Shown: positions 1 through 15,200 of the stretch, one piece after another
How positions within the stretch are numbered: the stretch's first letter is position 1
Layout: every line of letters begins with the position of its first letter
NCBI GenBank assembly: GCA_038380795.1
Contig: CM076264.1
Location: 6,326,001 to 6,390,000 of the forward strand
DNA from: Pyrocephalus nanus
Lineage: Eukaryota; Chordata; Aves; Passeriformes; Tyrannidae
DNA: 64,000 nt
Direction: 5' to 3'
The notes under the pieces: model-generated
Databases searched by the model: none
Seen by the model: the letters and a program-made list of their open reading frames with translations, nothing else
What the model was told of the DNA's origin: nothing
Program-made: the position numbers and the translations under genes

Positions 1-3000
1 AATCATCAATAAAGAACATGGTCCAGAACCCTTTTAAGACATTGGTAAAGCCCTATCAAACCCAAACAAAACTCTGATACTACGGAAAGAATTCAGACTT
101 CAAATAAACAACAAAAGGTATTAACAGGGCATATTTAAAAAATATTTGTTGGCTTTACATCCTACTTATAGTTATGAGAATTCAACATAATGTGAAAGAA
201 CAGAAGTACAACATACCAGATCATTAGTTATAAAAGAACAGGAGTCCATCTGGCAACCATGTAACAGATATTAAAAGACTATTTATAAATGGAACTTTAT
301 TTAAAGTGTTTCTCAGATTTGATCCTTGAAAAGTTTTGAGTTTGTTTCAATTGGGCCAAGTCAGCTTTATGGCAGGTATGAAAATATGTAGAGCTGCTTC
401 AGGTTATTGCCCAGAGGTGCTGCCAAAGCCCCGCATTTTGTATTTGGGATTAAACTTTCCATCATAGCAGAAAGCTCAGCTAACAGAAAAATCCTCACTT
501 GCAATCCTTGTCTACAGACACAGGAGTGCCAGCCAAAGAATCCATGTGCCTGAAGAGCAGCAACCAGCGTCACATTAGATACTGCAGGACATTCAAGAGT
601 TTTGCCTGCCTAGATCTAACAAATGGAAGAGCTGCTCTTCCCTATCAGCAGCTGGAGACCAGATGGGATACCTCAAAGTACCTAAAATAATACTGGATAC
701 CTACCCTTGAGGTATCTGACTCATACTCATTGTTATATTCTTGTCTGTTTTATTAAAGTACCAAAAAAGAAATAACAATCTGCTTAAAATATGTGCAGTA
801 TGAGGTACAAATTTAATAATTTATATTATGAGTTTAGTCCATGCAAACACATCAAACAAACAAACTGAGGGAGGGGGAGAGTTTCTTTTTCACGTTCTTT
901 CTGTTAATCAGTGTATCTGACCAATACTAGTTCATCTGCATCCATGGCACACACCATTGTTTAGCTGAAAATATTTCATTTGGAGGAATACGTTTTTGAG
1001 TAGTTTTATCCAGATGTCGGACAGAAGCTTCCAAAATAAAAGAGTTTACAAACGCCAGATCTTATGCCCCTTGTTTATTATCCCAGCTGGGAAGCAGGAT
1101 GCTGTCACCCAAATATCCGGTGTAGGACCACCTGGTTTGACGAGGGGAGATGTGCAAGTAACCAGTCCTGTTATTGAAGTGGGACACTAAAATGGGATTT
1201 AAACTACAGCTCGTGTTGCAGCCAAGATATTACATTTGAGCCTTTCCTGTCCTGCCAGACCTAAGAATTTTTTATAGAAGAACTGCCTTTCCAGTTTTGT
1301 GCCATTTTGTCCCACAAATTCCCAAGGCTTAGCCCCCATACTGGCAAATATAACTGGCAAAATGTTAATTAAAGAAACAAATTGTAACTAATGATTAACT
1401 CACAATGAACATCTGATCATAATCAGGTGCAATGCTTATTGTTCTTTAAACATATGGCTGCTGGTCTGGGCACTGATAAACAGGGCTTGAGCTGCTTTCC
1501 TACTCTCAGAAAAGACTCTCTTATCACATTATATAAGATTACAAAAACCCTCATTCATGAACAATATGTGCAAAGTTCCACTGACACCAGCACTGAAAAT
1601 ATTACATAGCAAAAGCATAATCTGATGCACCATCCCAAATAAAGAGATGGAAGAAATTTAATTCTTCTGTACCTTTTTACTCCTGTGCCAATGTAACTCT
1701 TCTAAGGATAGACATTCCCTAATTTTTTTAAGTCATAAAGACAGATTATTGCTAAAGTGAATTCACTCCTGTCCTTTCAGGTGCCCCATGATGTTTTTTC
1801 AGAGCATTCAGTAACATAAAATCTGGGAGTATTAGCAGCAAGAGATGTACTCTGCTTATATACCCAAGTCACAAGAACCTTCACTGAAATATTAATTTCC
1901 AGCTTCAAAATGAAAACTCGGCATCAAAATCACCACTAGAAAAGAAACAGTGCAATTAACCCTTTTCTTTCATACTTCCACTTTTTTCAAAGGCTGAAAT
2001 TCAAGCAAAACAGCCTTCATGAATGGAAAAACGTACATAGTCCCACACAACAGCCAACTAAAACTAGGCTATTATTTTTTTCACCCATCAAAATCTTTGA
2101 AATTTATATTTTAATTTAGCACTTTGACTTCCTTTTTCTTATTGGCATGTATGTAAGAGAGCCATATTTAATTCTTACATGTTTAGCTAACTCAACTTCT
2201 TTTAGTCTATTCTTCGATAGAGCCAGACACAGGATCAATTAGAGCTTTTTACAGGAGACCAGTCCAAAAAATTAAGATGCTGTGTGATAGCAGACTCACC
2301 AAACAGACTCATACATATATGCATTAAATCCTCAGAAATATTTGTGCTCTTATATTTATATTTTTTTACTGTCTTAATGGCAAAACACCATCTTCCCCTC
2401 TGGGTTAACCACAAACAGCCCCAGGGCAGTCACTGGTGTTAAAAAGGAAAGCATTTGCCCCACCCTTTAACAGAAACAATGAGCATGCTTGTTATAAGAG
2501 CAAATGGACTAGGCTAAGGTTAGGAAAATGGGAAAGAGAAAAGATCTGGAGCCCTGGAATCAGTAGAGTGGGAGGCAGTGAGTGAGGTGAGCCAGCCGTG
2601 CTGTCACACCGAAAGAGCTGCACATGGGCTTAAAAACAGCAGGTGCCCTTTGTCACCGAGAACCTCTCCAGACACACGGCTGAGGGTGAGTTTTAATAGG
2701 CATTATTAATACAGGATACAAGTGTGTATGCTAAGAAGGCAAATTCTAATGAAAACCTGTTAAATGTGTTTTTAAAAGAATTCTCTCTCTAACTTCATAA
2801 CGCTTTTCCTTCAAAAACGGAAAGCGAGTGTTGCTGTTCTTACATTCAAAGCATTTTGAGCAAAAAAATGACATTGTTACTGACTTTTCTGCGTGTGCAA
2901 GGATGATGCAAATTGGCCTGTATATGAAGAGACTCCTGCTTTATTGTCATTTTTGAAAGGAATTTCTCCAACAATGCCATTCAACAGAAGAAGCCTGGTT

Positions 3001-6000
3001 TTTCCCCCTGTTGTGGCAATTCAAATAGTAATAAAACCTGGTAAAGAGAATGCCTTGGAGCCTCTCATTTTGTCTCAGACCAAAAAAAGATTGCTGATTT
3101 TTAAATAGTTGCCTTTCAGCTGCTTGTTCAGAACCCCTTATACAGCTGAATATGCCAGCATGTCTCTTACTAATCTCCCTGAGGCAGATTGCTGTGATTT
3201 CAGAACAAACAAATATTAAAATACACATAGAATTATCTGAGTGTTAAAACAAGGCAGAGGAGTCTGTTCACAGCTCACTGCATTGTTTTCACAGCAACTC
3301 AGACATTTTATGAAATTACTTTAAAGCTCTGTTTATCAGAAAATTGCTGTTGCTGTTGCCTTATGCTCAGAAGGTCTAATCAAATCATCCTTAACTCATG
3401 CAATGAGGCTGTTTTAAGTTATATTTTAGCACTTTCTTCTCCACATGTAATCAATCTGATGTGTCTGGACCATGAAGGGACATTGTAGCACCATTCCACT
3501 GCATTTGCAAGGAGAATTTTGAGGGAATATCTGACACAGCAAAGCTGTGACTCTAGTGATTAAACTTTGTATAAAAATCTATGTAGTGAAGAAGTGTGTG
3601 TCCTTGGAAAGGATAACTGTAAATGTAATGCTAGGTCATTTTTCTCTTCCAGCATTTGAGCTCTAGCATACTAGCTGTTCTCAAGTTTAACTTTCTTTTT
3701 GAAAAATAGTCAAAATCATGAACTAATCCATATATTAATGTATGTATAATACATAGAATAATTTTCTCTGCTGAGATTTGATGGAGTATTTGGTACAGCA
3801 GTGATTATAGAGAAATTTCAAGGTCACATTAAGATTAATGATGTATGGCTCTTTCTTCACTAATAATTATTCATAGCTCAGCACCTCTTCCTGTGAAGCA
3901 AACTATTTGTCAAAACAAGTTTTGGTCACCTTAAACCTGTCTATTGCTTATTTTTGCCTCAAGACCTCACCTGGAAGCTTTTTAGGGATAGGCAAACAAA
4001 AGGCCGTGGTGGCCTCTAAAGCACAGGGAACTATGTTTTACAGAATTGGTATTTTTAAGTTGTTCTAGATCTCCCTTTCCTCCTACTGAAACAATTGATT
4101 GTCTCAAACATGTTTTGAAGAATCATTGGAAAAGGAACTGGTTTGCTTGTAAACTAAGAGTTCTAGTCACCAAGTCAGAGAACTATTCTCTCTCTGTCAT
4201 TCTGAGGCAGTTCACATTTCAGCATCTTACAGAAAATTACACAGCTTCTGCAGCAGTAGCTTTACAGAGGTACAAAGCTGCCCTGCTCCAGTGTAGTGAT
4301 GACCCTGGGAGAGGTTATTCAGGGTCAAATATGGAAATGTCTTCCACTTCTATTTGTATACTCCATTTGCCTCAGTTTTTAACTCCCCAGCCATGGGACA
4401 ACTACTAAATACAACAGGATTCCCTAATCTGCAACACTTATGGATATCAAGTAACATCCAGGTTGAAGCTTATGTGATTGTATCCTGACCAAGTAGTGAC
4501 AAGTGTAGAGAGACGCTCAAAGAAGTGCAGCAGAAGACAGATTATTGTAAATTATGCATTTCAATGGGAAGACTTCTATTCCCATCCCTTTCACTTCAAT
4601 CCCTGACAAAAACTTCCTGAAATGGAACCAGGTCAAAGACAGCAAACTCATGTGCTGGTGCCTGTACGGTTCCTATGAAACAGGCAGCTCTGCAAGAGTC
4701 ACTTGAGTGTTCTGGAGTGCAGTAAATGATCCCCACAATGTCAAACCAGGCCAAGACAAATTGTAGCTTAGCTGTCCTTTTGGTAACAATAGCACCACTG
4801 TCAGTCTAGTCTTGTAGCTGAAGGAATACCTGAATGAGGAAAAAATCAAAACCTCTGATTTCATTTTCCCCACAAGGGCACAGTATCCTGTTACTTAACA
4901 GGTGAAAATACAACCCCAAGGCTTGCAACTCTGAAGGGGATAATGAGTTACAACAGTTGACATTTTAGAGTACAGTTTTACAGGTGCACTTAAAATTCTT
5001 TTTCAAACAAATATCCTTGTTTAATATGACTGCCTAATCTCTAAACTTACTGTGTTCAAGATTGACAGAAGCTCTTCAAATGAATTTCTTTTGCTGTCTT
5101 GAGATGTGTTTGTTATATTTTTATGCATCACTGCATCCTAAAATTAAGATGTGTGCTGAAAATATTTTCCAAAGAACATGCTGAAAAGCACTTATTTGAA
5201 TGACCACTTTCCAGAATTAGTCTGAGTTGAATGCTTTGTTTTCAGCCAGTTGACTGAAAATGTCCATTGTTGCCATCACCCATTAGGAATGTAGCTTTGT
5301 AAAGCCCAGCTGGGTTACAGCACTTTAATTTCTGGGTACCAACACAGACTAGGAGGGACTAAACAAGGTTTTAAAATTTGCTTCTCAGGAGGCGCAGTTC
5401 AGCACAGGTAGATCACTGCTAGTCTAGCTTTGATTTCTGCATCTGGTCACAAAGTCTGCAGTCATGTGTTTACAAAAAACAGGAAGAAGTTTGTGTTGAA
5501 AGGAATTCCATTTCGAAGAGCTTTAAAAGGACTCATGAAAGCATAATTTTATCCTAAATTTTATCCTTTCTCAACTAGTCATCCTGACCTGTAGCTTTTT
5601 TTTTAAAGTACCTGCATAACTACTGTAAGCAGTTACTTACATAAATGTAAACAATCAGTACATTAGGGTATTGGATGTCACAACGACTACATTTGGTAAC
5701 TACTTACACCTACCTTACTCTTCTAGCTCAGTAAGAGTTACCTGGTACAGTCCAGCACATGTGTTACTCATGCCTTGCTGTATCTAAGAAAGAACCTCAG
5801 GATTTGTTAGACGCACCATGTGTAAACACAACAGCCTGACAGGGTTTAACTGAGAAAGCTGCTGGTTCTTTGCAACAATATCAAGCTTTAATCTGTTCAT
5901 TCAAGGCTCTCAAATATCTAAGACAAGTTGGTTTTGCCTTAAACTTCCTCTTTGACCTTTTCACTGGCATATCCTTTCGCCCCACACTCTTTTCCAAATA

Positions 6001-8599
6001 ATCTCCACTTTTTCTTGACTTGCGTCCAAAATATTCTTTTTGAACTCTCTTAGCAACAATCCCTCCTCTGCACACTTTTGTGTTATCTGCTCAGTTTTCC
6101 TTGTTTTCTTTGACACTGAGCACCCAGCAGGCCTGGCCTGCAATCAAATAAGTGCTGGAGACGAGTCCCCCTGAACACAGGCAGTGGCTGCTGACATCAG
6201 AGGGTCAGCTGCAGGATGGATTTTCCTGGAGCTTTGGCTACAGGCTATCAAATGGGCTGTTAATTGCTGTTGTCCTGATAAGTTATGCACTTTTTTTTTT
6301 CCCCTAGTAATTTCACATAAGATCCAGGATAATTCTGTGGGCTAAAATTGCTGGAGCAAATATATTTACCTGTGGAAGAAGTTGTGTTACTGAAGGTTTG
6401 CATTCCAGGGTTCTCCACAGTGAAGGTTTTCATTCTGGCCTGTTCACAGCAGACCAGTTTGTGACAAGTTTTTCTGCAATGCACCTTACAGGGTCATGAT
6501 CCCTTATCCTCCACAATACCTGTACAGGCACAGGATTCACCAGTCCAACTTCAACATTCAAGAATCAGAAAGTATGATCAGTTTCAATTAGGAACAACTT
6601 GTATCTCAAAGTTATTTAAGTTCTCGCTCCTTTCTGTATAAAAATCCGACAGCTTTCTGTGGTCAGTTTAGGAATGTCCAGAAAATCATCCAACCCAAAC
6701 AGTCTGAGAGCCTAAAAATTTGTGATCAAATGTTTTTCTCCTTTGTTTATCAGGAAATAAAGCTTATTTGTGTAATTTAAATTCAGGCACGAACAGCCAT
6801 TCTGTATACACAGAGAATTAGATCTGATATCCCAGTGGAGCCAAAAGAGATCACATACATTTTGGAAAATAAATAGATGGCCATTATATTTCCCTAATTA
6901 TACCACTATAACATGTTTGGGGTTTTTTACAGACACAATAACTATACCTCTCAGAGCTGCTCTACGAGCAAACAAAGCTGAGGATGTTTTTATTCCTCTG
7001 GTCATTTGAAGTGTATTACAGAAACACTGTAAGATATTTAGCAGTGGACAACTGTGAAGAACGCAGACCACAATATTTAATAGTACCTCTTAACAGCCTA
7101 GTACTCTAAAAATTCATCTCTGTGTGTAAGAAAGGGGAGATCTAATGAAAGATAAGATGAAAAATGGGAGAGCAAATACTGAGTGTTAGAACAACATGGG
7201 ACAAAAGAGAGAGGGAAAAAAAAAAAAAGGAAAGTACCTTATTTCTTTTTTTGTAGAAAGAAATATGTTCCAGGTTTAGGGAGGAGGGAATAATCAAGGA
7301 TAGAAAGCTATAAAATTATGAGTTATTGCCTGGAATTTCATCTGAGGCTTTGTAACTTGAGTTTCACTGCTAATAATTTAACTTCACAGACCCACCCACT
7401 ATTCTGATAGAAAAATGGCCCCTCGGTTTATACTGAACTGTTTATTCTGTATTTAATACTCCCTGTAGGTGATGGACCACTTGAGACTGCCGACTGTCAA
7501 CACAGCCATCTGACATTTAGTATTATTGAGTCAATAAATATGCCCCCTCTGTTATGTGTAAAGGCACAAGATGCTCTTCAGTCTTTGATTTTTCCTATTC
7601 ATTAAAAATACACAGCCTTTCCAAAGCATTCCCTGTCAAACAGAGATAATGGAGATTTCATTGGCCATCGCCGTGCACACGCTGATGTATCTTCTAAACA
7701 AAAGTGTTGGAATGTTGACACAGGAGGAATCTGGCCAGCTGGAGGGCTTCAGCGAATAAAAAGAAAATGTAAAATTAAAGCATTTGCAACTGTTGCATTT
7801 AATGTAAAAATCCCCAAAAGTTAATGACTGGAAGGCTAATTTCAAACAAAAGCCTCAGCAGTCAGAGAAATATAAGTAAAAGTCTGCAAGGGGAATTTTT
7901 GATCCAGCTCTCTGGAGAGCACAGTTGGAATGTGGTGTGTATTTTTACAATACTATCTCCAAAGAGTAAAAAAAAAACCCAAACATAAAATGTTCTGGTG
8001 TTCTGATTAATTTTTTTCATTAGATAAGGTTGAGAAGTTACAGGATTCCATTTCATGGTGACAGCTCTCCACATCTGATAGGAACACTGGGGAGATATAA
8101 ATGCTGAAGTAATCAAATGCTGTGCATATTTTTAAATGTACCCATTGTGTTCATTGTGTTTAGCACAGGATCATGAAAATGAATATATGAATAGATGAAC
8201 TCGTAAAAATTGAGAGCTCTATTTGTCCCCTAATGAATCAAATTCAGTGCCCATGGACATCCTGAAACAGCTCAAAGTACAGGCAGAACAAGATGTGAAA
8301 CATCCCAAAATCAAATCTGCCCTGTAATAAATCACCTGAATTAATTTTTGTCATCTACTGCTGATGGTGGCCATATCACCAACGTGGGAAAATAATCCAT
8401 CTGGTCTTTGTGATCTGATGAAAACTTTAAACACTTGAAAGTAAAAAGGATTTTCAGTTATTCTGAAAAGCATGATGCCCTACTTCCAGACTCACTCTAT
8501 AGAGGCTCATCTATAGGAAACACTGTTTTAGAAAAATTTGAAAAGTTTTGTCCAGTAAAGTTAATCAAGAAGAGATAACCTGTTCCTAATAAGAATGAA

Positions 8600-8625
8600 A
8601 TAATAATAATAAATAATAATAAATG
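8600..8625 (+). repeat. (TAA)n / AAATAAT simple repeat
   Basis: Short run of TAA units with AAATAA interruptions in AT-rich intergenic DNA. Confidence 0.85.
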
Positions 8626-9236
8626 AAAGGTTGATAACAGACTCAATTAATAAAAACTTCTCATTATAAAGAAGAGTACAATAAAGAATTTTCTTAGTTT
8701 ATATTTGGCTTTGGACTACATTATAAACAGAATGGCAATATGTTTAGATTTTTCAAATATAATTGCAAAAATGATTATTTGAAATATTAGTAAAGCACGA
8801 TGACTAGCTTGGAAAACAATTTTTTTGTAGTTGATATCATTTAGGAATGTTCATTCAGCAAAACTGCATCTGATGGGGTTTTCCTGGCATCAGTAATATA
8901 CCATTATTATTGGTATTTAATATTTGTATCAGTGATCTGAAAGTAAATATAAAATAAAGTAAAAATAAAGTAAACCTAATTAATAAGCAAAAAATGAAGT
9001 ACAAGCAAAAATAAAATACACAGTTGATAAAACGTGTGGAATCCATGAAGAGTGCCAGACTGGAAGTGGATCATTTTGCAAGCTTATTTATGTAACAGAA
9101 GCTGCATCCTGCATAGTAATGATGGAAGCAGTTTTAGTCAAAATTAAGGGAACACTTGCTTTCCTTCTGCTCTCAGGAGTCAATTCAATAGCTAACAGAG
9201 TGAATGTGACCTTTAGGCCTGTGAATGGGATATACA

Positions 9237-9271
9237 GAAATAAATAGAAATAGAAATAAATAGAAATAAAT
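9237..9271 (+). repeat. (AAATAG)-type A-rich tandem repeat
   Basis: Alternating AAATAG and AAATAA units form a short imperfect tandem array in the intergenic region. Confidence 0.85.
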
Positions 9272-12200
9272 GAGTGTTGTAATTTTGTATAATAAACATT
9301 AGTGAGATCCAGCCTGCAATCTTACATTTTTCAGTATATTTGCATAGCTGGGGAAGGTAATGTGACAGAAATTAAAGCACATTCTCCTCTCCTTTTCTCA
9401 TCTTGGAGTGAGAGACTGTACATAAGTCAACCTACTTATTTATTAAAGAAAAGGATTGAGAAGTTGTCATCTTCAGAAAGGACTAAAGACACAAAGGACA
9501 AATTCTGTTTAACAAAAACGATGTGGGCAATGGACACAGGGCACAGATTTTGACTGCATTCACCCTTAAAGCAATAGACTCATTGTCAATTATAAGACAT
9601 ACTTTAAAATACTAATGAGTTTATTCCTAACTGTATAAGGACATGAAGGAAAAAGTATTGTTCCATTTAACTTCTTAGGCATTTTTAAACTGCTTTTTTA
9701 AAAGTTCGAATGCTGGTCAGCAACTAAAGGGATAGCAAATTAGGAAGGGAATCCTTATAAATGCTTCTTGTTTTCATTACACCTCCGAGATTGTTAAACA
9801 CCTTTGACCAAGTGAAGTCTTGCATGTGTGACTCAGCAAACACGAGCATGATTGTCAGTAGAAAATGTTGTTAGAATTATTGCTAGTCTAGAAGTATTGC
9901 TCAGTATAGAATATGTTAATATAATTGTTGTGTCAAAATCATGTAAAAAATTGCTCAGTGATAAAACCTCAACTCAGTGCATTTAGGTTCAGACACTGTG
10001 ATGCAGGAAAGATAAAACCATTGGGAAAGCATTTGGAGGAGAACTTGAAGGCAAAATATTCAGACAACATGATATTTCAGGGAAACCTCAAGGAATTTAT
10101 TCTAGAGAAAAGTGAGGGTAAGTCACGTCTTTCAATTTGTAAAGGGTGTTTGTAAAGAGTGCAACATTCAGCCATCGTCCGTGCTAACAAGGGGGAAGGA
10201 CAGGAAAGTTAAAAATGCACCCAAAAATTAGTTAAAAGTAAATGAAAATCCAATTGGATGTTAGGAAAAACCTTCCAAAACTGCAAGCAACTTCAGGAGA
10301 AGTTTCCTGAAAGACATTGTCTTTAGTGGGTGAGACATGGTTAGACCAGCCATGATTCCAGCTGGAATCAGGGCTTTTCCCACCCAGTAGAGATGAGCCC
10401 CATGGACAATCAGCTGCTGGAGGGGAGGGCAAGGCAAGGCAGAAGTTACTCAGGGAAGATCTGCAAGCACAGAGCCCTGAGAACTGCTGTGTTAGACAAA
10501 CACCTGCATTTCTAAGATCTGTCTGATTGCCTAAGTACACTCCAGTGACTGGATCAGATCTGCAGCATCTCCACATGGATATTCCTTACAAAGATGCCCT
10601 TGAGGGCTCTGCTCACCTCCATGCCTGGGATTTTAAAAGTTCTTGTGCCTCAATTCTATTAGGTTAGACAAAGGAGAGATAATGGCCCGTGGTATGGAGA
10701 AAAGGTATCAGGAACTTGTTCCTGACATATGAAGTGTAAAGTAATTCCAGGCAGTTCTGGTCAAATAACAACATACACAGTAATTTGCAGTCAGCTGTTT
10801 CCTGGCCTCTGTGCTCGGCTCAGCACTCAAGAAAAGTTCCCACGATTTCTGGGGAAGCAACTAGCTGGGACTGCTTTCAATGGTATCTGCAGATTAAGCA
10901 GCATTTATTCTATTAAATCTTGTACCTGACAAAACATTTTATTATTGAGCACAAAGTACGAGTTGGAATGTTTATTTCAGAGAAAACCAGAAAGCTTTTA
11001 AATACAGAAATATTAATTAAAGGTTAGCTATACTGTAAGTTGTTAGGTGTGATGATTTGTTATATTAAAAATAATTTCTTACAATTGATGAAATAGGTAC
11101 TGGTTTTAAATCTTTGCTCGAATGTATTTTCAGTTTGCACAGTACTATTCTTTTCTTTAGTCTTTTGTAAAATTGTACTTCCAATTTCAAAATCAAACTG
11201 GGATTCTCTCCAGAGAGAGAAGGTTCCTTAACCTTTAGGTAATTCTATAACTGGCTAGAGGACAATTCTTTGAGTCTCCCTTCACAAAGTGAAAGAGCTG
11301 CCTCTTCTGCCCCACAAAACATCCTGAACTTGCTTGTTCAATCCATTCCTCAGTGCTTAGGATGAGAGAAATCCTTCTGTAAATTCTATTTTCTAGTCAC
11401 AACTCCTCTTTAAAATTTTGCACATGTTCCAGAATTTTACTTATTATGGATCTGATACAATATAAATTACAAAGTTTTCTTTCTTTCTTCATGACAGACC
11501 TTAAAGCTGAGAATCCAGTTCTCCAAGTCTAGGAGTGTCTTTTTAATTGCACTGATCAGCTCTTTAGCTATTCCTCTCTTTTCTGAACATCCATTTTCAG
11601 TGAGATAAAAAAGAAAACTGGATATTTTAAGACATGAATATCCAAATATATGCACAGCAACGGTGTTGTCAAAAAAGGTACTTGTCAGAAAAGGGTGCCA
11701 GAGCTACAAAAATGACTGAGCTTTGATGAGTTTGTATGTTAAATAGCTTCTTTTTTTTTTTTAGAAGTATTTTTAAAACAATGTCTACATGTAATACATG
11801 CAAAAATATTCTAAATGTTTCAAATAATATTTCAGAAAAAAAAAAAAAAAGAGGTGGATTTTATAGTTTACTATGAGATGGAAATTAGTGCATAATCTAA
11901 ACAATGTGATTGCACCTTGCCTTTCCAGCGATCTCCAGTAACTCATAGCATGACTTCATTGGTTACCAACCAGAAAACACAACCCTAAGCTACAGGCTGA
12001 TTTTTGTGGCATACCTTGTCTCTGATTTATTATAATCATGAAGGCCTTTTATGAATCTTGACATAACTGGGCATTAATAAAAACAGAGTTGCATCAGCTC
12101 TGCCTGTATGGATGTTTTTGGAATGCCTCAGTGTTGTTTTGGCACGCTGGTTTAAGTTAAGAGATGTGCTCTGCTGGACTGCAGTTGAATTTTTTCACCA

Positions 12201-15200
12201 CATGAACCACTTGTGCATAAGAGAGCTCCAGCTAAACATAAGCTGAAGTGGTTTGTGCAGCAGGTACCAGGGTTATAAAGAGTTTCTAGTCTTTTTTTTC
12301 GTTCCAAATTAGCAGAATATTTTCTTTTTCCCTTGTATAGGTCACGCCAGTCTCCTCCAACACTACCTGGAGTTTTCTATTGCTTTCCTATTTGGCAATA
12401 CACTGATCTGGTTTCTCCTCTTAAAAGCTTCCTGATGGATCCTGCTTCTCTTGTTCATTAAACCACTGAATATTATCAGGCAGTCAGACAGGCGTGTTGT
12501 GCACATTAAGGATGTACAAATAATTAGGAGATTCCGGTAATTAAGATTCTCCCGAGAAGGAAACAAGACTTTACCTTAATCATCTAAAACTGTAATTACA
12601 TCTGCATGAAGTACACTATAACTTCAGTGGTCAACTCAGTGTACTTGTTTTTCTATGGAAGTCAAAGGTGTTATAATCAGGTTAGACAGGAGTAAGAGTC
12701 AATAAAAATTCTTTAATTCATTTTGGCTGAGCTCTGGTTATGTTTCTGACTCTTCAACCTGGCTACACATGCTTATCCCACATTTTAGTTGGTCTGTGCC
12801 ACAGCAGACCTTCAGTGACAGCTACACTGTCTCCTGTTTTCCAGTGGTATGGTAAACATTAATCTTGTTGGGCATCTGAAAGCTGCAGATTAAGGCATGG
12901 ATCGCTGTGGCAAGTTCACCACCAAAAGAAGCCACAGTAATTTTCTGACTAGCCATAGCTAGAAAAAAAGAAGATTCTATTATTTGCTACTACCTGAAGT
13001 GGATGACAATTAAGCATTGATGAGCTGTGCAAGTTCGTAACTACAGATGACAAAGAACAGAAAAATATTTGATTTGTAAAGAAAACAAGCTTTAAAAATC
13101 AATACAATGACAAAACACAAGGTATTTCTGGTGCAGAAGGTGCAGATACTGTCCTGAGTTCCTGAAGACCTCTTGTTTAATAACTTTCATCTCATCAGTG
13201 TTGGGCTTTCTCTCATCTGCCAGCACCTAAATGCCCTATCACAATAACTGCTAACAAACAGCAAACTCCACCTGAGGCATCTGAGACTGAACAGAAATGT
13301 TTTCAAATCTCAAGGTGCAGATGTTCCAGTGAAAGCCAGAGCTGCTGGTCACTCCAACAGCTTTTCATAACAAAAACCAAAGTGATTCACAAAAGCCTGA
13401 ACTGTCAAACACAAATCTGATGCTGCTCCGCTGAGAAAAGGAGTTCTGGTCTTCATTTTGTGGATTTTCTGTGATTTCCAAACAATTCTGTGTGACCTCA
13501 AGCCTTACAGATTTTTATTGTCAACTTGTGAAGAATGCAGTAGGATGTCTGCTATTTTTGGAAGCTCCAGGGCTCCTGACAGGTAGAGAGAATCCATTTT
13601 ATGTTCTCTCTTGCTGGCAGTTGTTCTTTATTCCTGCTGTTACCAGATAAACATTCAATATATTATATGTATTATTGCCACCGGTGTTCTCAGAAGAGAA
13701 TCTATTTCACTTCTTGTTTATTTTTAATTGGGTCTGATTTTTGAAAGTGAATTGTGGAAATTGTGAATTTGAAAGTAATCCAGTTTGAAAAGTGGATTTG
13801 GAAAGTAATTGGAAAGTCATCAAGTGATAAAAAAGAATTATCTACTCAAAGGAGGACATTTCTCTGTGTATCCTGTAAGAGCAGTTCTGTCTCAATAACT
13901 GTTTGTGTCCTCAGTGTTTCCTGCACTGTTATTTCCAGAAAGAATGACCAGTGATGTTTGATAGGGGGCAAAAGTTTCTGAAAAGCCTGAATTTTTAGCA
14001 GCAGAATCAAAGAACAGTCTTGCAAATTCTACTTCCATCACTGACTTCCAAACTACTCTTTGTGTATATACACTCTGCCTTTACTTTACTTCTCTCTTTA
14101 TAAAAAACACATGCAGTTTAGAACTCACTTAAAACTGACCCTAGTGGAATTATCGGTAGTTTTGTTAAATTTTGAACAGAATTCATAGAATGAGTGTGGG
14201 GGAAAAAATATCTTATTTTTCAAACGAGAGATGGGCTGGAATATATAACCCTGCCAAAGAAATGGCCGTACATAATATAATTTTGCTTCCATTTTCAGAG
14301 AAATCCATGTGCAGCCTCACATTATATTGGCTTCTATGGTGTGTGCTGCTGACCAAAGCAATCATTGTTCTTGTCCTTTAAGTGCCAGAAGCTTTTTCTG
14401 CAGTCTGCAGATGGTCTCCAGAGCTTTTGCCATCAGTTTAGTAAGCTTTCATTAGTCAGTCACACTGAGAGGACTGCTGTTACACCAGGCCACTGTGGAG
14501 TTACCAGATGGATGAGCACAGAACTTGCAATGCCCTCTAGCGTTTCTTGCAAGAAAATTAAAATTTATAGTGCGATTTTGTTAGTTATGTTGGTTACTTG
14601 GACTTTTAAGTCCCTCTCTGGATACTGAAAACAAACCCATTGTAAATACAGCCATACCATGAAACACAGAGCCTTGATAAGATGGAGGACAAATCGCTGA
14701 GAGTTCAGAGACCAAAAGAAATTAAAGTTGCACGATAGTTTGATTAGAATTGCATTACCTCAGAGAGAGAACATCCCATCCTAAACAACCCCGTCACTTT
14801 CCTGAATTTTATCTGAGAAAAAGCATGGATGCTGGAAGACAACAGGCAATCAAGCCAAGCCATGACACAATGTGTTTACAAAGTTCTCTCCCAAACAGCA
14901 GAAATCATAAAGGCTACACTAACACCAGGATTTTGCCATCTAGCCAGCAACTCTCTAAGAAATAACAATTATTTTTGGAGCTGTGAATGCTTTGATTTCC
15001 TGATATGTAGCACAGCAGCAGCAATGTATTTTTACAGCACTTAGCCCAAGCTAAACAGCTTTGATCACGCTTTTAGAGTCAAGCATCTCATGTTGTGTTG
15101 CTCTTGTTCTGCAAGTTTTTGGCTTGGTAGTTGAGATCTCCCCACCCTCCTGCTGTGGGCACTCATGTTCTTAGTATCTCTCAGATTAGACTCCTAGTCA